Assembly: GCF_016595245.1 (NCBI RefSeq)
Contig: NZ_JAENHM010000073.1
Span: 380,365 to 444,364, forward strand
Direction: 5' to 3'
Origin: Azospirillum endophyticum
GTDB taxonomy: Bacteria; Pseudomonadota; Alphaproteobacteria; Azospirillales; Azospirillaceae
DNA: 64,000 nt
This document shows, piece after piece, positions 43,452 through 52,959 of this stretch. The translations under genes and the position numbers were made by a program. The notes beneath the pieces were generated by a model that saw only the letters and a program-made list of their open reading frames with translations, did no database searches and was not told the origin of the DNA. Numbering within the stretch: the stretch's first letter is position 1; every line of letters starts with the position of its first letter.

Positions 43452-44759
43452 TCAGACGCGGGACCTGTCGGTCCCCGGTACCGCCTCGTTCGCCGACTTG
43501 CCGGCCGGGGTGTCGGACGGCGCAATGGCGGGCGTCCCGGCGGGGGCGGAGGCCGGCGCCACCGCCGGGAGCGTGCCGGGCACCGGTACCGTCGCCGGTG
43601 CCGACACGCCGGCCGGCGCATCGTCGATCCGGTCGTAGATGTCCGGATGCAGCCGGACCGCTCCGTCGGCCTCCACCGTTGCGATCCAATAGACGAACTG
43701 CACCGGCATCGGCGTCGCCAGCTTGACCCATTGCGGCTGCGGCTTGTCCAGCATGCGATCGATCCGCGCGGAGGTCACGTTGGTGCCCTGGAGCAGCAGT
43801 TCGGCCAGCCGGCGCGGGTCTTCAAGCCGGACGCAGCCTGAACTGATCGACCGCAGCTCCCGCGCGAACAGCCGCGGCTCGTTGGTGCCGTGCAGATAGA
43901 TGTCGTAGGGGTTGGTCAGGTTGAAGCGGAAGCGGCCCAGCGCGTTGTGGTTGCCCGGCTGCTGCACGATGCGGACGCGGCCCGGCGTCACGTCGTGCCA
44001 GTCGACCGTCTCCGGCGCCACCTCCTGCCCGTCGAGATAGACGATGGCGTTCTGGATGCCGGGCGTGCCCTTGGCCCGCAGATTCGGCAGCTTGTCTTCC
44101 TTCATGATGGTCGGCGGCACCGTCCAGGTCGGATTGACGATGATGTGGGTGATGCGGTCGGTCAGCAGCGGCGTCTCGCGCGACGGCCGACCGACGATGG
44201 CCCGCATCGTCAACTCCTCTTCGCCGCCGCGCACCAGCGTCGTGGTCTGGTCGGTGAGGTTCACCACCAGGATATTGTCGGGGGCGGTGTCGCGGAAGCT
44301 GCGCATCGCCGTGGCGCTCTGTCGCATCAGGGCCGCGGCCTCCGCCGGGGTGCGATCGAGCGCCTCGCGGGTGCCGGCGCCAACCAGCCCGTCCGGCTTC
44401 ATCCGCTGGGCAAGCTGGAAGGCCTTCACCGCGAGGTCGACGTCGCTGGTGAAGACCTGCGACAGCTTGTCCGCCGGCAGCAGGCCGAGTTCCACGAGCC
44501 GCTGCGCCAGCCGGCCGACGCGCTCGCCGCTGCTGCCGGGCTTCATCAGCCCGCCTTCGCCGATCCGGGTGGATGGCTGCACCGGCTTGCCATCCAGTTC
44601 GGCGGCGGCGGCATCCAACCGGTCGGCCCACTGGGTCAAGGTGTCGCGGTAGGGCAGGGCGTCCGCCGGCTCGATCCCGAGCAGCGCCAGCGCCGATGCG
44701 GCGCTCAGCGCCAGCATGGCCAGCTTGCGGGGCTTGAGGAGGTCGGCGAATGCGGTCAT
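43452..44759 (-). CDS. L,D-transpeptidase (YkuD) with peptidoglycan-binding domain
   Basis: About 435 aa from ATG 44759, which has a GAGGG site; ATG 44777 is weaker. After a signal segment (about 10-35), a peptidoglycan-binding-like helix bundle (GERVGRLAQRLVELGLLPAD, about 75-140) precedes the YkuD catalytic domain (about 160-340). Catalytic features are HGTNEPRLFARELRSISSGC and VRLEDP, with the nucleophile Cys in SSGCVRL. It forms 3-3 crosslinks in peptidoglycan. The C-terminus is a Pro/Ala/Thr-rich tail. The YcbB-like insert region is present. Confidence 0.9.
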   Translation of the reverse strand: MTAFADLLKPRKLAMLALSAASALALLGIEPADALPYRDTLTQWADRLDAAAAELDGKPVQPSTRIGEGGLMKPGSSGERVGRLAQRLVELGLLPADKLSQVFTSDVDLAVKAFQLAQRMKPDGLVGAGTREALDRTPAEAAALMRQSATAMRSFRDTAPDNILVVNLTDQTTTLVRGGEEELTMRAIVGRPSRETPLLTDRITHIIVNPTWTVPPTIMKEDKLPNLRAKGTPGIQNAIVYLDGQEVAPETVDWHDVTPGRVRIVQQPGNHNALGRFRFNLTNPYDIYLHGTNEPRLFARELRSISSGCVRLEDPRRLAELLLQGTNVTSARIDRMLDKPQPQWVKLATPMPVQFVYWIATVEADGAVRLHPDIYDRIDDAPAGVSAPATVPVPGTLPAVAPASAPAGTPAIAPSDTPAGKSANEAVPGTDRSRV

Positions 44760-45137
44760 GTCGGAACCCTCTGTCACGGTGGGCCGGTTGAACGTCCGAA
44801 CGGATGCGTTGCGGTCCTTACGATCAATTTATGCAACGCAATAATGGAAGGCGAGCCGTGCGGCGCGAAATTCCGACGATCACTCTTGCGGTGTGATCTT
44901 CCTGCCGCCGTCCTATGACCTGCCTATGCAGGAAGGTCACAGTGCAAAATTTTTTAATTGCCTCGGGCGATGACCTTCCTTATACGGATAGCCGTCCGGA
45001 GACGATTCACACCAGACGGAACGCTTCGGATCAGCGTTGGTCATAAGGCTAATACCATCGCGGGCGCCACGCGACCCGCCAAACGCCGAACGGCCACAGC
45101 GTAGAACGGCCAAAACGTAAAACGACGAGGTTCGGGG
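44760..45137. other. Divergent intergenic region, 378 bases
   Basis: Between the L,D-transpeptidase and DUF882 genes, whose promoters must both lie here. There is a partial inverted repeat (GACCTGCC ... GGAAGGTC near 44917-44941) and AT-rich runs such as AAAATTTTTTAATTG at 44945. No gene supported. Confidence 0.4.
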
Positions 45138-45782
45138 ATGCATTTGGGGGATGACGAGCGTGCCGCTCCGATGATCGGGCGGCGCGGGTTCCTGGGTTTT
45201 GCCGCTGCGGCGGTATCGGCGGCCATCCCGGCCGCATCGGGGATGATGACGGGGGTCGCCACCAGCGTGGTGACGGGTGTGGCGACGGCTCCGGTCCTTC
45301 TGGGGTCGGGGGCCGCGGAGGCCGCTCCCCTGGCCGGCGGCGTCCGGCGCCTGACCCTTCACAACATCAACACTCAAGAGCGCTTCGAGGGCGTTTATTG
45401 GGCCGACGGCCACTACAAGCCGGAGGCGCTGCGCAAGCTGGACGTGCTTCTGCGCGACCACCGCGCCAAGCAGGTCTGCCATTACGACCCGCGCCTGTTC
45501 GATCTGCTCGCCCGCGTTCATCAGAGCGTCGGTTCCGACGATCCGTTCGAGGTGATCTGCGGTTACCGCTCCCGCCGCACCAACGCCATGGCGCGCCGCC
45601 GGTCGCGTGGGGTTGCCAAGGAAAGCTATCATACCCGCGGCATGGCCATCGACATCCGCCTGCCCGACACCCAACTGCGCGCCATCTCCGAGACGGCGAA
45701 GGCGATGCAGGTGGGCGGCGTCGGCTATTATCCGCGAAGCGGCTTCGTCCATCTCGACGTCGGACCGGTCCGCACTTGGTAG
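45138..45782 (+). CDS. Tat-exported DUF882/YcbK-type peptidase
   Basis: 214 aa. The N-terminus RRGFLGFAAAAVSAAIPAAS with Arg15-Arg16 is a twin-arginine signal. ATG 45138 and 45171 are both possible. The domain DPRLFDLLARVHQSVGSDDP and the zinc signature HTRGMAIDIRLPDTQLRAIS plus VHLDVGPVRTW define the DUF882 (Peptidase M15-like) family, which cleaves within peptidoglycan peptides. With the deacetylase and L,D-transpeptidase it forms a cell-wall remodelling cluster. Confidence 0.9.
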   Translation: MHLGDDERAAPMIGRRGFLGFAAAAVSAAIPAASGMMTGVATSVVTGVATAPVLLGSGAAEAAPLAGGVRRLTLHNINTQERFEGVYWADGHYKPEALRKLDVLLRDHRAKQVCHYDPRLFDLLARVHQSVGSDDPFEVICGYRSRRTNAMARRRSRGVAKESYHTRGMAIDIRLPDTQLRAISETAKAMQVGGVGYYPRSGFVHLDVGPVRTW

Positions 45783-45838
45783 CTGTGCCGGGGTCGGTGT
45801 CTATCCGCCGGGGCGGAGCCGCCTGGGCTTCTTCATGC

Positions 45839-45873
45839 AAAAGGCACCGCATCACTGACGCGGTGCCTTTTCA
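45839..45873. terminator. Bidirectional terminator
   Basis: AAAAGGCACCGC pairs with GCGGTGCCTTTT around ATCACTGA. It serves the DUF882 gene and, from the other side, the XRE gene. Confidence 0.85.
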
Positions 45874-45934
45874 CTATGCGGCGTATTGACCGTGCGGCGT
45901 GGCTGTCCGTCACCGGCAGTGCGTTGTGACGGTC

Positions 45935-46654
45935 TCAGTTGCGGGGCGACGTCTTCGTCGTGCGCAGGATATCGGTCGGGTCCCAAACGGCGCCGTGGCG
46001 GCGGCGCGTCTTGCTCTGGTTCGAATCCTCGACGGACTTCGCCTGCTTGACCCGCGGCGCATCGCTGCGGATTGTCCGGCCCGGCTTCGTCTCCGGGATG
46101 ACGGCGGTGACTTCTCCGCCGCCGGAACGGCTGCCGCCGACACCGGAGGATCGCGTCGCGTTCCGGAACGGCCTGTCCGGTTCGTCGTCCTCCCCATCGC
46201 TCGGGCCTTCGGGCGGCTCCTTGATCTCGGGCGAAAGTGCCGAAAGCAGCGACAGCATCTCGTCCGAAACATGGGAGGGGGCGGCACGCCACAACCGCAG
46301 AAGCCGCGCCTCGCGCCGGCTGATCTGGCTGTCGTTGTCTTCCGCCTGCTCGAAGCCGCCGCGTGAGCGGCGGGGGCTGTCGGCGTCGCTGTAGCTATCG
46401 AAGAAGAAGCTGACCGGGACGTCCAATACCTGACCCAGGCGATACAGGGTTCCCGCCGATATGCGGTTGGAGCCGCGTTCGTATTTCTGAACCTGCTGAA
46501 AGGTCAGGCCGATGGCTTCGCCCAGCTTTTCCTGGCTCATGCCCAGAAGGGTCCGGCGCATCCGCACGCGCTGCCCGACATGGGCGTCCACAGACCAGGA
46601 TTCCGGCGATCCGCGTCGTCCCCTTTTGCGCGCCGTCGGCTCACTCATCTCCAT
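45935..46654 (-). CDS. XRE-family transcriptional regulator with acidic C-terminal tail
   Basis: 239 aa. A helix-turn-helix at about residues 24-85 (VGQRVRMRRTLLGMSQEKLG, then EAIGLTFQQVQKYERGSNRI) is followed by VPVSFFFDSYSD. This core is found in many alphaproteobacterial XRE regulators. Residues 90-239 are low-complexity, acidic then Arg/Ser/Lys-rich, with no effector domain. The ATG at 46654 leaves a short basic leader RKRGRRG. A TTGACA element lies about 65-75 bases upstream (near 46720-46725), but no clear -10 could be assigned. Confidence 0.88.
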   Translation of the reverse strand: MEMSEPTARKRGRRGSPESWSVDAHVGQRVRMRRTLLGMSQEKLGEAIGLTFQQVQKYERGSNRISAGTLYRLGQVLDVPVSFFFDSYSDADSPRRSRGGFEQAEDNDSQISRREARLLRLWRAAPSHVSDEMLSLLSALSPEIKEPPEGPSDGEDDEPDRPFRNATRSSGVGGSRSGGGEVTAVIPETKPGRTIRSDAPRVKQAKSVEDSNQSKTRRRHGAVWDPTDILRTTKTSPRN

Positions 46655-47188
46655 CGGTCTCCGATACCCAGTCGTTCATCGCCTCTGTTTGCGAGAATGA
46701 AAGGATTGTTTACACATTCCTTGTCAAAATTCAAGAGAAAACTTTCGAATATTGACGCGTGACAGCCATATTCCGATAGGCGTGCCTAGTCTCGCAGCAT
46801 TCGCACGAGTTGTCCTGTTACAGCTTTGTATTATTTGCCGGATTGCGAAATTCAATTGCGCGATGGCTCTATCGCAAGCCTGCGCTCATCCCTTTGTCGA
46901 AATCTCCGAGTCTTTCGGTTCACCCAATGGTTGGGGCCACAGCTTTTTGTTTACAGCAAATCGACGATCGTGAGCGGGCGACGTTTGTGCCGCCACAAAC
47001 GGCGATCAGAATATTTCTAGTTGTAGCAAATATTCGAACCGGTCATGCGAAATTATCTGTTTCCAAGCCCGATACACTTTGTCACGCGGCGAAGGCCGTC
47101 GGTCACCGGCCGTCATCGTTGGGCACGCGATCATTAATAGATAATTAACCATATTAGCCGGCCTCGATCGGCCGTCGGAACGGCGGAT
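46655..47188. other. AT-richer gene-free region
   Basis: 534 bases with lower GC than surroundings and no supported gene. It contains the promoter region of the XRE regulator near its left edge. Short open frames occur but lack ribosome sites and conserved sequence. Confidence 0.4.
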
Positions 47189-47917
47189 TCAGGGCTGCGG
47201 ACGGCGCGGCGCGTGACTATCCGTATCGGCCTTCCCCGCACCCCTCGTTCGAGCAGGGCCGGACGGGGAGGCGGAGCGCAGGGTCCAGGGGCCGTCAGCT
47301 GATGCGAACCCCTCCACATGGTCGCGCAGCTTCTGAACCTGCGACGGAGTGACGCTGCGGCCGAAGCGCGACTTCAGCAGGGCGGCCAGTGCGCCGCGGG
47401 TCGGCCGGACTCCTCCGTTCGACAGCGTGCGGTAGGCGACGAAAGCCTCGGCATAGAGCCGGATGCGATCGGGACGACTGCGCAGTTGCGCCGCCTGGGG
47501 GGAGGCGCTGCCATCCAGATGGGCGGTCAGACGCGCCGCCGCCTCCACCTCGGTCAGGTCGGGCAGGGCGATGGCTGGCGGCTCCGGCGGTTCCGGCCGG
47601 CCGATGGATTCGCGCAGGCGACGGCGGCGCTGGCGATCACGGTCTCCGGTCCGCAAATGCTCGGCATAAGCGGGGTCGGCGGCCCGGCGTTCGGTGCGGC
47701 TGCGGTTGGACCGTGCCGCCCGCTCGGCCTCCCGCTCCCGCAGCATCGGGTCGCGCAGCAGGAATGCCAATTCTTCCGCCGTCAGCCGATCCGACCGATC
47801 CGGCCCGTCGATCGGAGGCGTGGAGGCGGAATCGCTTTTGCCGTCGGGGTCGTCCATCGGGAGCAAACGCACGGCTACCCCGCCCTGTTCCCGCAGGAAT
47901 GAGGAGGGAAATTTCAT
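47189..47917 (-). CDS. Uncharacterised Arg-rich protein
   Basis: Start uncertain: ATG 47917 gives 242 aa, ATG 47857 gives 222 aa; neither has a good ribosome site. The N-terminal half is helical and charged (LTAEELAFLLRDPMLREREA, then RTERRAADPAYAEHLRTGDR). The second half contains RPDRIRLYAEAFVAYRTLSN and LLKSRFGRSVTPSQVQKLRD, perhaps DNA- or RNA-binding. Pro/Arg/Ala-rich overall. Family not recognised. It is divergent from the dynamin-like GTPase. Confidence 0.55.
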   Translation of the reverse strand: MKFPSSFLREQGGVAVRLLPMDDPDGKSDSASTPPIDGPDRSDRLTAEELAFLLRDPMLREREAERAARSNRSRTERRAADPAYAEHLRTGDRDRQRRRRLRESIGRPEPPEPPAIALPDLTEVEAAARLTAHLDGSASPQAAQLRSRPDRIRLYAEAFVAYRTLSNGGVRPTRGALAALLKSRFGRSVTPSQVQKLRDHVEGFASADGPWTLRSASPSGPARTRGAGKADTDSHAPRRPQP

Positions 47918-48004
47918 GTCCGATGCCGGTCGCGCCCGTGCTAGACAAAGACCGCCTTTCCCGGCCCGTTTCCTGGCCCGTGCAACAGTGGACTCCGCCC
48001 GCCC

Positions 48005-49477
48005 ATGACTCCCCGGCAAGCCCTTCAGCAGCGCCTTGCGGCTTTGGATGCCCACCTGCGCGCCGAAAACCCCAACCTGCTGCCGGTCCTTCCGACCTTC
48101 CGCGCCTTCGACCGCATCCTGGCCGGGCTGGGGCTGATCGACCGCCATGAATCGCTGACCACCCGCATCCCCTGGTGGCCGATGGTCGCGGTGCTCGGCA
48201 CCTTTTCGGCCGGCAAGTCGACCTTCCTCAACGGCTATCTGGGGGAGGTGCTGCAGAACACCGGCAACCAGGCGGTCGACGACAAGTTCACCGTCATCTG
48301 CCACGGGCCGGAGACGCGCAAGGAGGCGTTGCCCGGCACCGCGCTGAACGCCGATCCGCGTTTTCCCTTCTACCGCATCGCCGACGAGATCGAGAAGGTG
48401 GCCGCCGGCGAGGGCAAGCGGATCGACAACTACCTGCAGCTGAAGACGCTGGCGGGGCCGCGGACCAAGGGCAAGATCTTCATCGATTCACCGGGCTTCG
48501 ACGCCGACGACCAGCGCCGCTCGGTCCTGCGGCTGGTCGACCATATCGTCGAGCTGTCGGACCTCGTGCTCGTCTTCTTCGACGCCCGCCATCCCGAACC
48601 GGGCGCCATGCAGGACACGCTGCGCCATCTGGTCGCCAAGACGGTCAACCGCGCCGACGCCCGCAAGGTCTGCTACATCCTGAACCAGGTCGACACCACG
48701 GCGAAGGAAGACAATCTGGAGGCGGTGTTCGGCGCCTGGCAGCGCGCCATCGCCCAGGCCGGGCTGGTGTCTGGCCGATTCTACGCCATCTACGACCAGC
48801 GTTCCGCCGTCGACATCGAGGATGACGGCCGCCGCGCCCGCTACGAGGCCCGCCGCAACCACGATCTAGCGGAGATCCAGAGCCGCATCAACGAGGTGGA
48901 GGTCGCCCGCGCCTACCGCATCATCGGTTCCATCGACAGCCTGACCAAGGAGCTGGAGGGGGAGGTGCTGCCCAAGCTGCGCGAGGCGATGGCGGCCTGG
49001 CGCCGCCGCGTGCTGATCGGCGACACGGTGTGGGGCGTGCTGCTGCTGGCGCTGCTGGGGACGGTTGTCCAGACGGTGGGCGGCGGCTTCGGCGCCTTCC
49101 TCGGCTGGCTGTTCGAAAACGACGGGAGCGGGCTGCCGCTCCACCTGATCGGCACCGCCGTCCTGCTGGGCGGGTTGTTCCTGGCCGGGCACTTCAAGAT
49201 CCGGCAGTTCTTCGCCCATCGCGTCGCCGCCGCCTTGAGCGACCGCTTCGGCGATGTCGACCTGAACCTGCGGCAGGGCTTCCTGAAGAACACGCGTTTC
49301 TTCCGGTCGATCTTCGCCAAGCAGCCGGCGGGCTGGGGCGGGCGGGCCGGGAAGGCGATCTTCGCCATCCGCGAGGCGACGGCGGTGCATGTCCAGCGCG
49401 TCAACGACCTCTACACCGATCCGGCCGGCCGCCGCGCCAGGGAGGCCGCTCCCGACCACGCCCCGGTGGCCGACTGA
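48005..49477 (+). CDS. Dynamin-family GTPase with membrane segments
   Basis: 490 aa. G1 P-loop GTFSAGKST at residues 65-73, G3 DSPG at 161-164 and G4-like NQVD at 227-230. The latter has Gln instead of the usual Lys (NKxD/TKxD). The segment LNGYLGEVLQNTGNQAVDDK contains the switch I Thr region. Two hydrophobic stretches lie at about 345-365 and 382-398 (WGVLLLALLGTVVQTVGGGF; LIGTAVLLGGLFLAGH). It matches EHD/dynamin-type proteins in Alphaproteobacteria, likely a membrane-remodelling GTPase of unknown role. Codon use is normal for the genome. Confidence 0.85.
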   Translation: MTPRQALQQRLAALDAHLRAENPNLLPVLPTFRAFDRILAGLGLIDRHESLTTRIPWWPMVAVLGTFSAGKSTFLNGYLGEVLQNTGNQAVDDKFTVICHGPETRKEALPGTALNADPRFPFYRIADEIEKVAAGEGKRIDNYLQLKTLAGPRTKGKIFIDSPGFDADDQRRSVLRLVDHIVELSDLVLVFFDARHPEPGAMQDTLRHLVAKTVNRADARKVCYILNQVDTTAKEDNLEAVFGAWQRAIAQAGLVSGRFYAIYDQRSAVDIEDDGRRARYEARRNHDLAEIQSRINEVEVARAYRIIGSIDSLTKELEGEVLPKLREAMAAWRRRVLIGDTVWGVLLLALLGTVVQTVGGGFGAFLGWLFENDGSGLPLHLIGTAVLLGGLFLAGHFKIRQFFAHRVAAALSDRFGDVDLNLRQGFLKNTRFFRSIFAKQPAGWGGRAGKAIFAIREATAVHVQRVNDLYTDPAGRRAREAAPDHAPVAD

Positions 49478-49611
49478 CCGCAGGACTGCATGGGATCTCG
49501 TAAGCGCTTTACGGGGTTGTGGACCGCCCGTTCGATCTCCTGTCGCCCCGTGCGGCAGCGGCGTGGAAACCGTCGGCGGGCGGCCGGTGGGGAGGCGGGG
49601 GGACGGCAGGC

Positions 49612-50523
49612 ATGGGCGCTCGATCGACCGTGATGGCCGGGACAGGCGGCGTGGCGCGGAGGCGGTGGCGGTTGTCGGAGGCAACGCTTCGTCTTATCAT
49701 GGCCGGACTGCTGTCCTGTGCGGTTCCGGCAGGGGCGTGGGCGGTGGATGCCGGTTCGGCTGCAGCCCCCGCCCCCGCCCCCGTCCCCGCCATGGTCCCC
49801 GCGCCGGCCCCCTACACCGGGCTGGATCTGGTGACCGGCAGCGATTACGCCCCTTACACCGGCGAGGATCTGCCGGGCGGAGGGCTGGTGACCGACTTGG
49901 TCCGCCGCGCCTTCGCGGTGAGCGGTCGCCGCTACGACTTGCGGTTCATGCCCTGGAAGCGGGGCTATGACGGCGTGGTCGCCGGCCGCTTCCTCGCCAC
50001 CTTTCCCTATGTCCGCACCCCGGAGCGGGAACGGGAGGTGCTGTTCTCCGATCCCGTCATCGAGGTGCGGCAGTTCGTCTATCTGTCGAACCGGTCGGCG
50101 ATGGGGTTTCATGGCCGGGACGACACCGGCGGGCTGGAGGATTTCCACGGGCGGACGATCTGCCAGCCGGTCGGCTACGCCCTGCCGTCGGAGCTGCAGA
50201 CGCTGGTGGAGCAGCGCCTTTTGACCCGGCAGACCCCGCCCGACCTCGGGGCTTGCGTCCGCATGGTGGCGACCGGGCGGGCCGATGTCCTGGTGATCGA
50301 CGAATACAGCGGTGCCGCCGCCGTCGCAGGTTCCGGGATGGCGGGCGACATCCGGGTCTCCGAAAAGCCCTTCGCGGCGGTCACCCTGCATCTGGTGGTC
50401 GGACGCGCGGTACCGGGAGCCGAGGCGACCGTCGCCACCTTCAACGACGGGCTGAAGGCGCTGAAACAGCAGGGGATTTACCGGGAGCTGCTGGCCGGCC
50501 ACACCGTTCGGCCGCCTCCCTGA
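49612..50523 (+). CDS. Periplasmic solute-binding protein (SBP_bac_3-like)
   Basis: About 303 aa from ATG 49612; 49633 and the upstream 49519 are alternatives. An N-terminal hydrophobic stretch (LRLIMAGLLSCAVPAGAWAV) is followed by an Ala/Pro repeat and then a type II periplasmic-binding domain: LDLVTGSDYAPYTGEDLPGG, VRRAFAVSGRRYDLRFMPWK, RGYDGVVAGRFLATFPYVRT. No ABC permease or ATPase is adjacent, so it may be a stand-alone receptor or chemoreceptor ligand binder. It ends 154 bases before aroQ. Confidence 0.78.
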   Translation: MGARSTVMAGTGGVARRRWRLSEATLRLIMAGLLSCAVPAGAWAVDAGSAAAPAPAPVPAMVPAPAPYTGLDLVTGSDYAPYTGEDLPGGGLVTDLVRRAFAVSGRRYDLRFMPWKRGYDGVVAGRFLATFPYVRTPEREREVLFSDPVIEVRQFVYLSNRSAMGFHGRDDTGGLEDFHGRTICQPVGYALPSELQTLVEQRLLTRQTPPDLGACVRMVATGRADVLVIDEYSGAAAVAGSGMAGDIRVSEKPFAAVTLHLVVGRAVPGAEATVATFNDGLKALKQQGIYRELLAGHTVRPPP

Positions 50524-50677
50524 TCTTCCAGCCGTTCCCGGCGGCTTCGCCGCGCGGCGATACCGGATCGGCGGTTTCGGGCGCGCTTTTCCACGCCGCA
50601 TGCCCCCGTCACCATGGACAGGACGGTGCTTCGTGTTATAAACGCGCGGTTTCGATCATGGATAAGGGGCGCGGGGC

Positions 50678-51127
50678 GTGGCCATCGACGCGTCGATTCT
50701 GGTCCTCAACGGGCCGAACCTCAACATGCTGGGCGTGCGGGAGCCGCAAATCTACGGGTCGATGACCCTGGACGATCTGGAAGCCGCTTGCCACGAGCGT
50801 GCCGACCAGCTGGGTCTGACCGTGGATTTCCGACAGTCGAACCACGAAGGCGAGCTGGTTTCGTGGATTCAGCAGGCCCGGACGGAGAATGACGGCATCG
50901 TCATCAACGCCGGCGCCTACACCCACACCTCGGTCGCGATCATGGACAGCCTGATCCTGTCGGAGCTGCCGGTGATCGAGGTCCATCTGTCGAACATCTT
51001 CAAGCGCGAGCCGGTCCGCCATCACTCCTACATCTCGCCGGTGGCGAATGGGATGATCTGCGGGTTCGGGCCGCACGGGTATCTTCTGGCGCTGGACGCC
51101 ATCGCGAACATCATCGACCGCGATTAA
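50678..51127 (+). CDS. aroQ: Type II 3-dehydroquinate dehydratase
   Basis: 149 aa, GTG start. It dehydrates 3-dehydroquinate in the shikimate pathway. Characteristic motifs are LVLNGPNLNMLGVREPQIYG (with Tyr26 region), VDFRQSNHEGELVSWIQQA, and INAGAYTHTSVAIMDSL followed by VEVHLSNIFKREPVRHHSY. The arrangement aroQ-accB-accC is conserved in many proteobacteria. It is followed by accB after 22 bases. Confidence 0.96.
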   Translation: MAIDASILVLNGPNLNMLGVREPQIYGSMTLDDLEAACHERADQLGLTVDFRQSNHEGELVSWIQQARTENDGIVINAGAYTHTSVAIMDSLILSELPVIEVHLSNIFKREPVRHHSYISPVANGMICGFGPHGYLLALDAIANIIDRD

Positions 51128-51149
51128 GGAAACGGGAACGACTGACATC

Positions 51150-51599
51150 ATGGCGAGCTTCGACATCGACGGCGATCTGGTCCGCAAGCTGGCGGACCTC
51201 CTGCGTGAGACGGGCTTGAGCGAGATCGAGTTCGCCGAGGGCGAAAAGCGCATCCGCGTCACCCGCCCGACCGCCGCCCAGGCGGTCGCCGTCCAAGCAG
51301 CCCCGGTCCTGGCGGCCGCTCCGGTCGCGGTCCCGGCCGCCGCTTCGGGCAAGCCGGTGAGCCATCCGGGAGCGGTGACTTCGCCGATGGTCGGCACCGC
51401 CTATCTGGCGGCCGAGCCGGGCGGCACGCCCTTCGTCCGTCCGGGCGACGTGGTCAAGGCCGGCCAGACCATCATGATCATCGAGGCGATGAAGGTCATG
51501 AACCCGATCAAGGCACCGCGCGGCGGCACGGTCGCCGAGGTGCTGATATCCGACGCCCAGCCGGTCGAGTTCGGCGAAGTTCTCCTCATCATCGAGTAA
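51150..51599 (+). CDS. accB: Acetyl-CoA carboxylase biotin carboxyl carrier protein
   Basis: 149 aa. The N-terminal helical region (DIDGDLVRKLADLLRETGLS) leads to an Ala/Val/Pro-rich linker and the biotinyl domain. Lys115 in EAMKVM is biotinylated, and the thumb-containing PMVGTAYLAAEPGGTPFVRP is the normal BCCP type. Together with AccC it feeds malonyl-CoA to fatty-acid synthesis. accC follows after 13 bases. Confidence 0.97.
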   Translation: MASFDIDGDLVRKLADLLRETGLSEIEFAEGEKRIRVTRPTAAQAVAVQAAPVLAAAPVAVPAAASGKPVSHPGAVTSPMVGTAYLAAEPGGTPFVRPGDVVKAGQTIMIIEAMKVMNPIKAPRGGTVAEVLISDAQPVEFGEVLLIIE

Positions 51600-51612
51600 G
51601 CGGGGCATTCCC

Positions 51613-52959
51613 TTGGCGATGTTCGAAAAGGTCCTGATCGCGAACCGTGGCGAGATCGCTCTGCGCATCCACCGCGCTTGCCGCGAGATGGGGATCCAGA
51701 CCGTGGCGGTGCATTCCACCGCCGACGCCGACGCCATGCACGTCCGCCTCGCCGACGAGAGCGTGTGCATCGGACCGGCGTCGGCGCGCGACAGCTACCT
51801 CAACATTCCGGCCATCCTGTCGGCGGCGTCGATCACCAATGTCGACGCCATCCACCCCGGCATCGGTTTCCTGTCGGAGAATGCCCAGTTCGCGGAGATG
51901 GTGGAGGAGCACGGCTTCACCTTCATCGGCCCGACGCCGGAGCATATCCGGATCATGGGCGACAAGGTCACCGCCAAGAAGACGGTGATGGAGCAGGGGC
52001 TGCCGGTGGTGCCCGGCTCCGACGGTCCGGTGACGACGCTGGAGGATGCGGAGAGGGTCGCCCACGAGACCGGCTATCCGGTGCTGATCAAGGCGGCGGC
52101 GGGCGGCGGCGGCAAGGGCATGAAGGTCGCCCGCAATCCCGACCAGCTGAAGGAGGCTTACCAGTTCGCTCGGGCCGAGGCGCGCGCCGCCTTCGGTAAC
52201 GACGAGGTCTATCTGGAGAAGTATCTCGGCCATCCCCGGCACATCGAGATCCAGCTCCTGGGCGACACCCACGGCACCTGCGTGCATTTCGGCGAGCGCG
52301 ACTGCTCGGTCCAGCGCCGGCACCAGAAGGTGATCGAAGAGGCGCCGAGCCCGGCGCTGAACCTGGAGCAGCGTGCCTTCATCGGCGAGCTGGCGGCGAA
52401 GACGGCGGCGGCCATCGGCTATCGCGGCGTCGGCACCATGGAGTTCCTCTACGAGGACGGGCAGTTCTATTTCATCGAAATGAACACCCGCCTGCAGGTC
52501 GAACACACCATCACCGAGATGATCACCGGCATCGACCTGGTCCGCGAGCAGATCCGCGTCGCCGCCGGCGCGCCGCTCGGCTACGGCCAGTCGGACATCC
52601 GCTTCGAAGGCCATGCCATCGAATGCCGCGTGAATGCCGAGAACCCGGAGACCTTCATCCCGTCGCCGGGCAAGATCGACGGCTATCACGCGCCGGGCGG
52701 GCTGGGCGTCCGCGTCGATTCGGCGCTCTATGACGGCTACCGCGTGCCGTCGCATTACGACAGCCTGATCGCCAAGCTGGTCGTCCACGGCACCACCCGC
52801 AACGAGTGCCTGATGCGTCTGCGCCGGTCCATCGAGGAGTATGTGATCGGCGGCATCCAGACGACGCTGCCGCTGCATGAGCGCATCATCGCCGAGCAGG
52901 CCTTCATCGACGGCAATTACGACATCCATTGGCTGGAACAGTTGATGGCGAAATCCTGA
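51613..52959 (+). CDS. accC: Acetyl-CoA carboxylase biotin carboxylase subunit
   Basis: 448 aa, normal length; it could start at TTG 51613 or ATG 51619 (LAMFEKVLIANRGEIALRIH). ATP-grasp domain features: YPVLIKAAAGGGGKGMKVAR, NDEVYLEKYLGHPRHIEIQL, and the FIEMNTRLQVEHTITEMITG motif containing catalytic residues. It carboxylates biotin on AccB. The operon ends with two hairpins at about 52984 and 53019. Confidence 0.97.
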   Translation: MAMFEKVLIANRGEIALRIHRACREMGIQTVAVHSTADADAMHVRLADESVCIGPASARDSYLNIPAILSAASITNVDAIHPGIGFLSENAQFAEMVEEHGFTFIGPTPEHIRIMGDKVTAKKTVMEQGLPVVPGSDGPVTTLEDAERVAHETGYPVLIKAAAGGGGKGMKVARNPDQLKEAYQFARAEARAAFGNDEVYLEKYLGHPRHIEIQLLGDTHGTCVHFGERDCSVQRRHQKVIEEAPSPALNLEQRAFIGELAAKTAAAIGYRGVGTMEFLYEDGQFYFIEMNTRLQVEHTITEMITGIDLVREQIRVAAGAPLGYGQSDIRFEGHAIECRVNAENPETFIPSPGKIDGYHAPGGLGVRVDSALYDGYRVPSHYDSLIAKLVVHGTTRNECLMRLRRSIEEYVIGGIQTTLPLHERIIAEQAFIDGNYDIHWLEQLMAKS

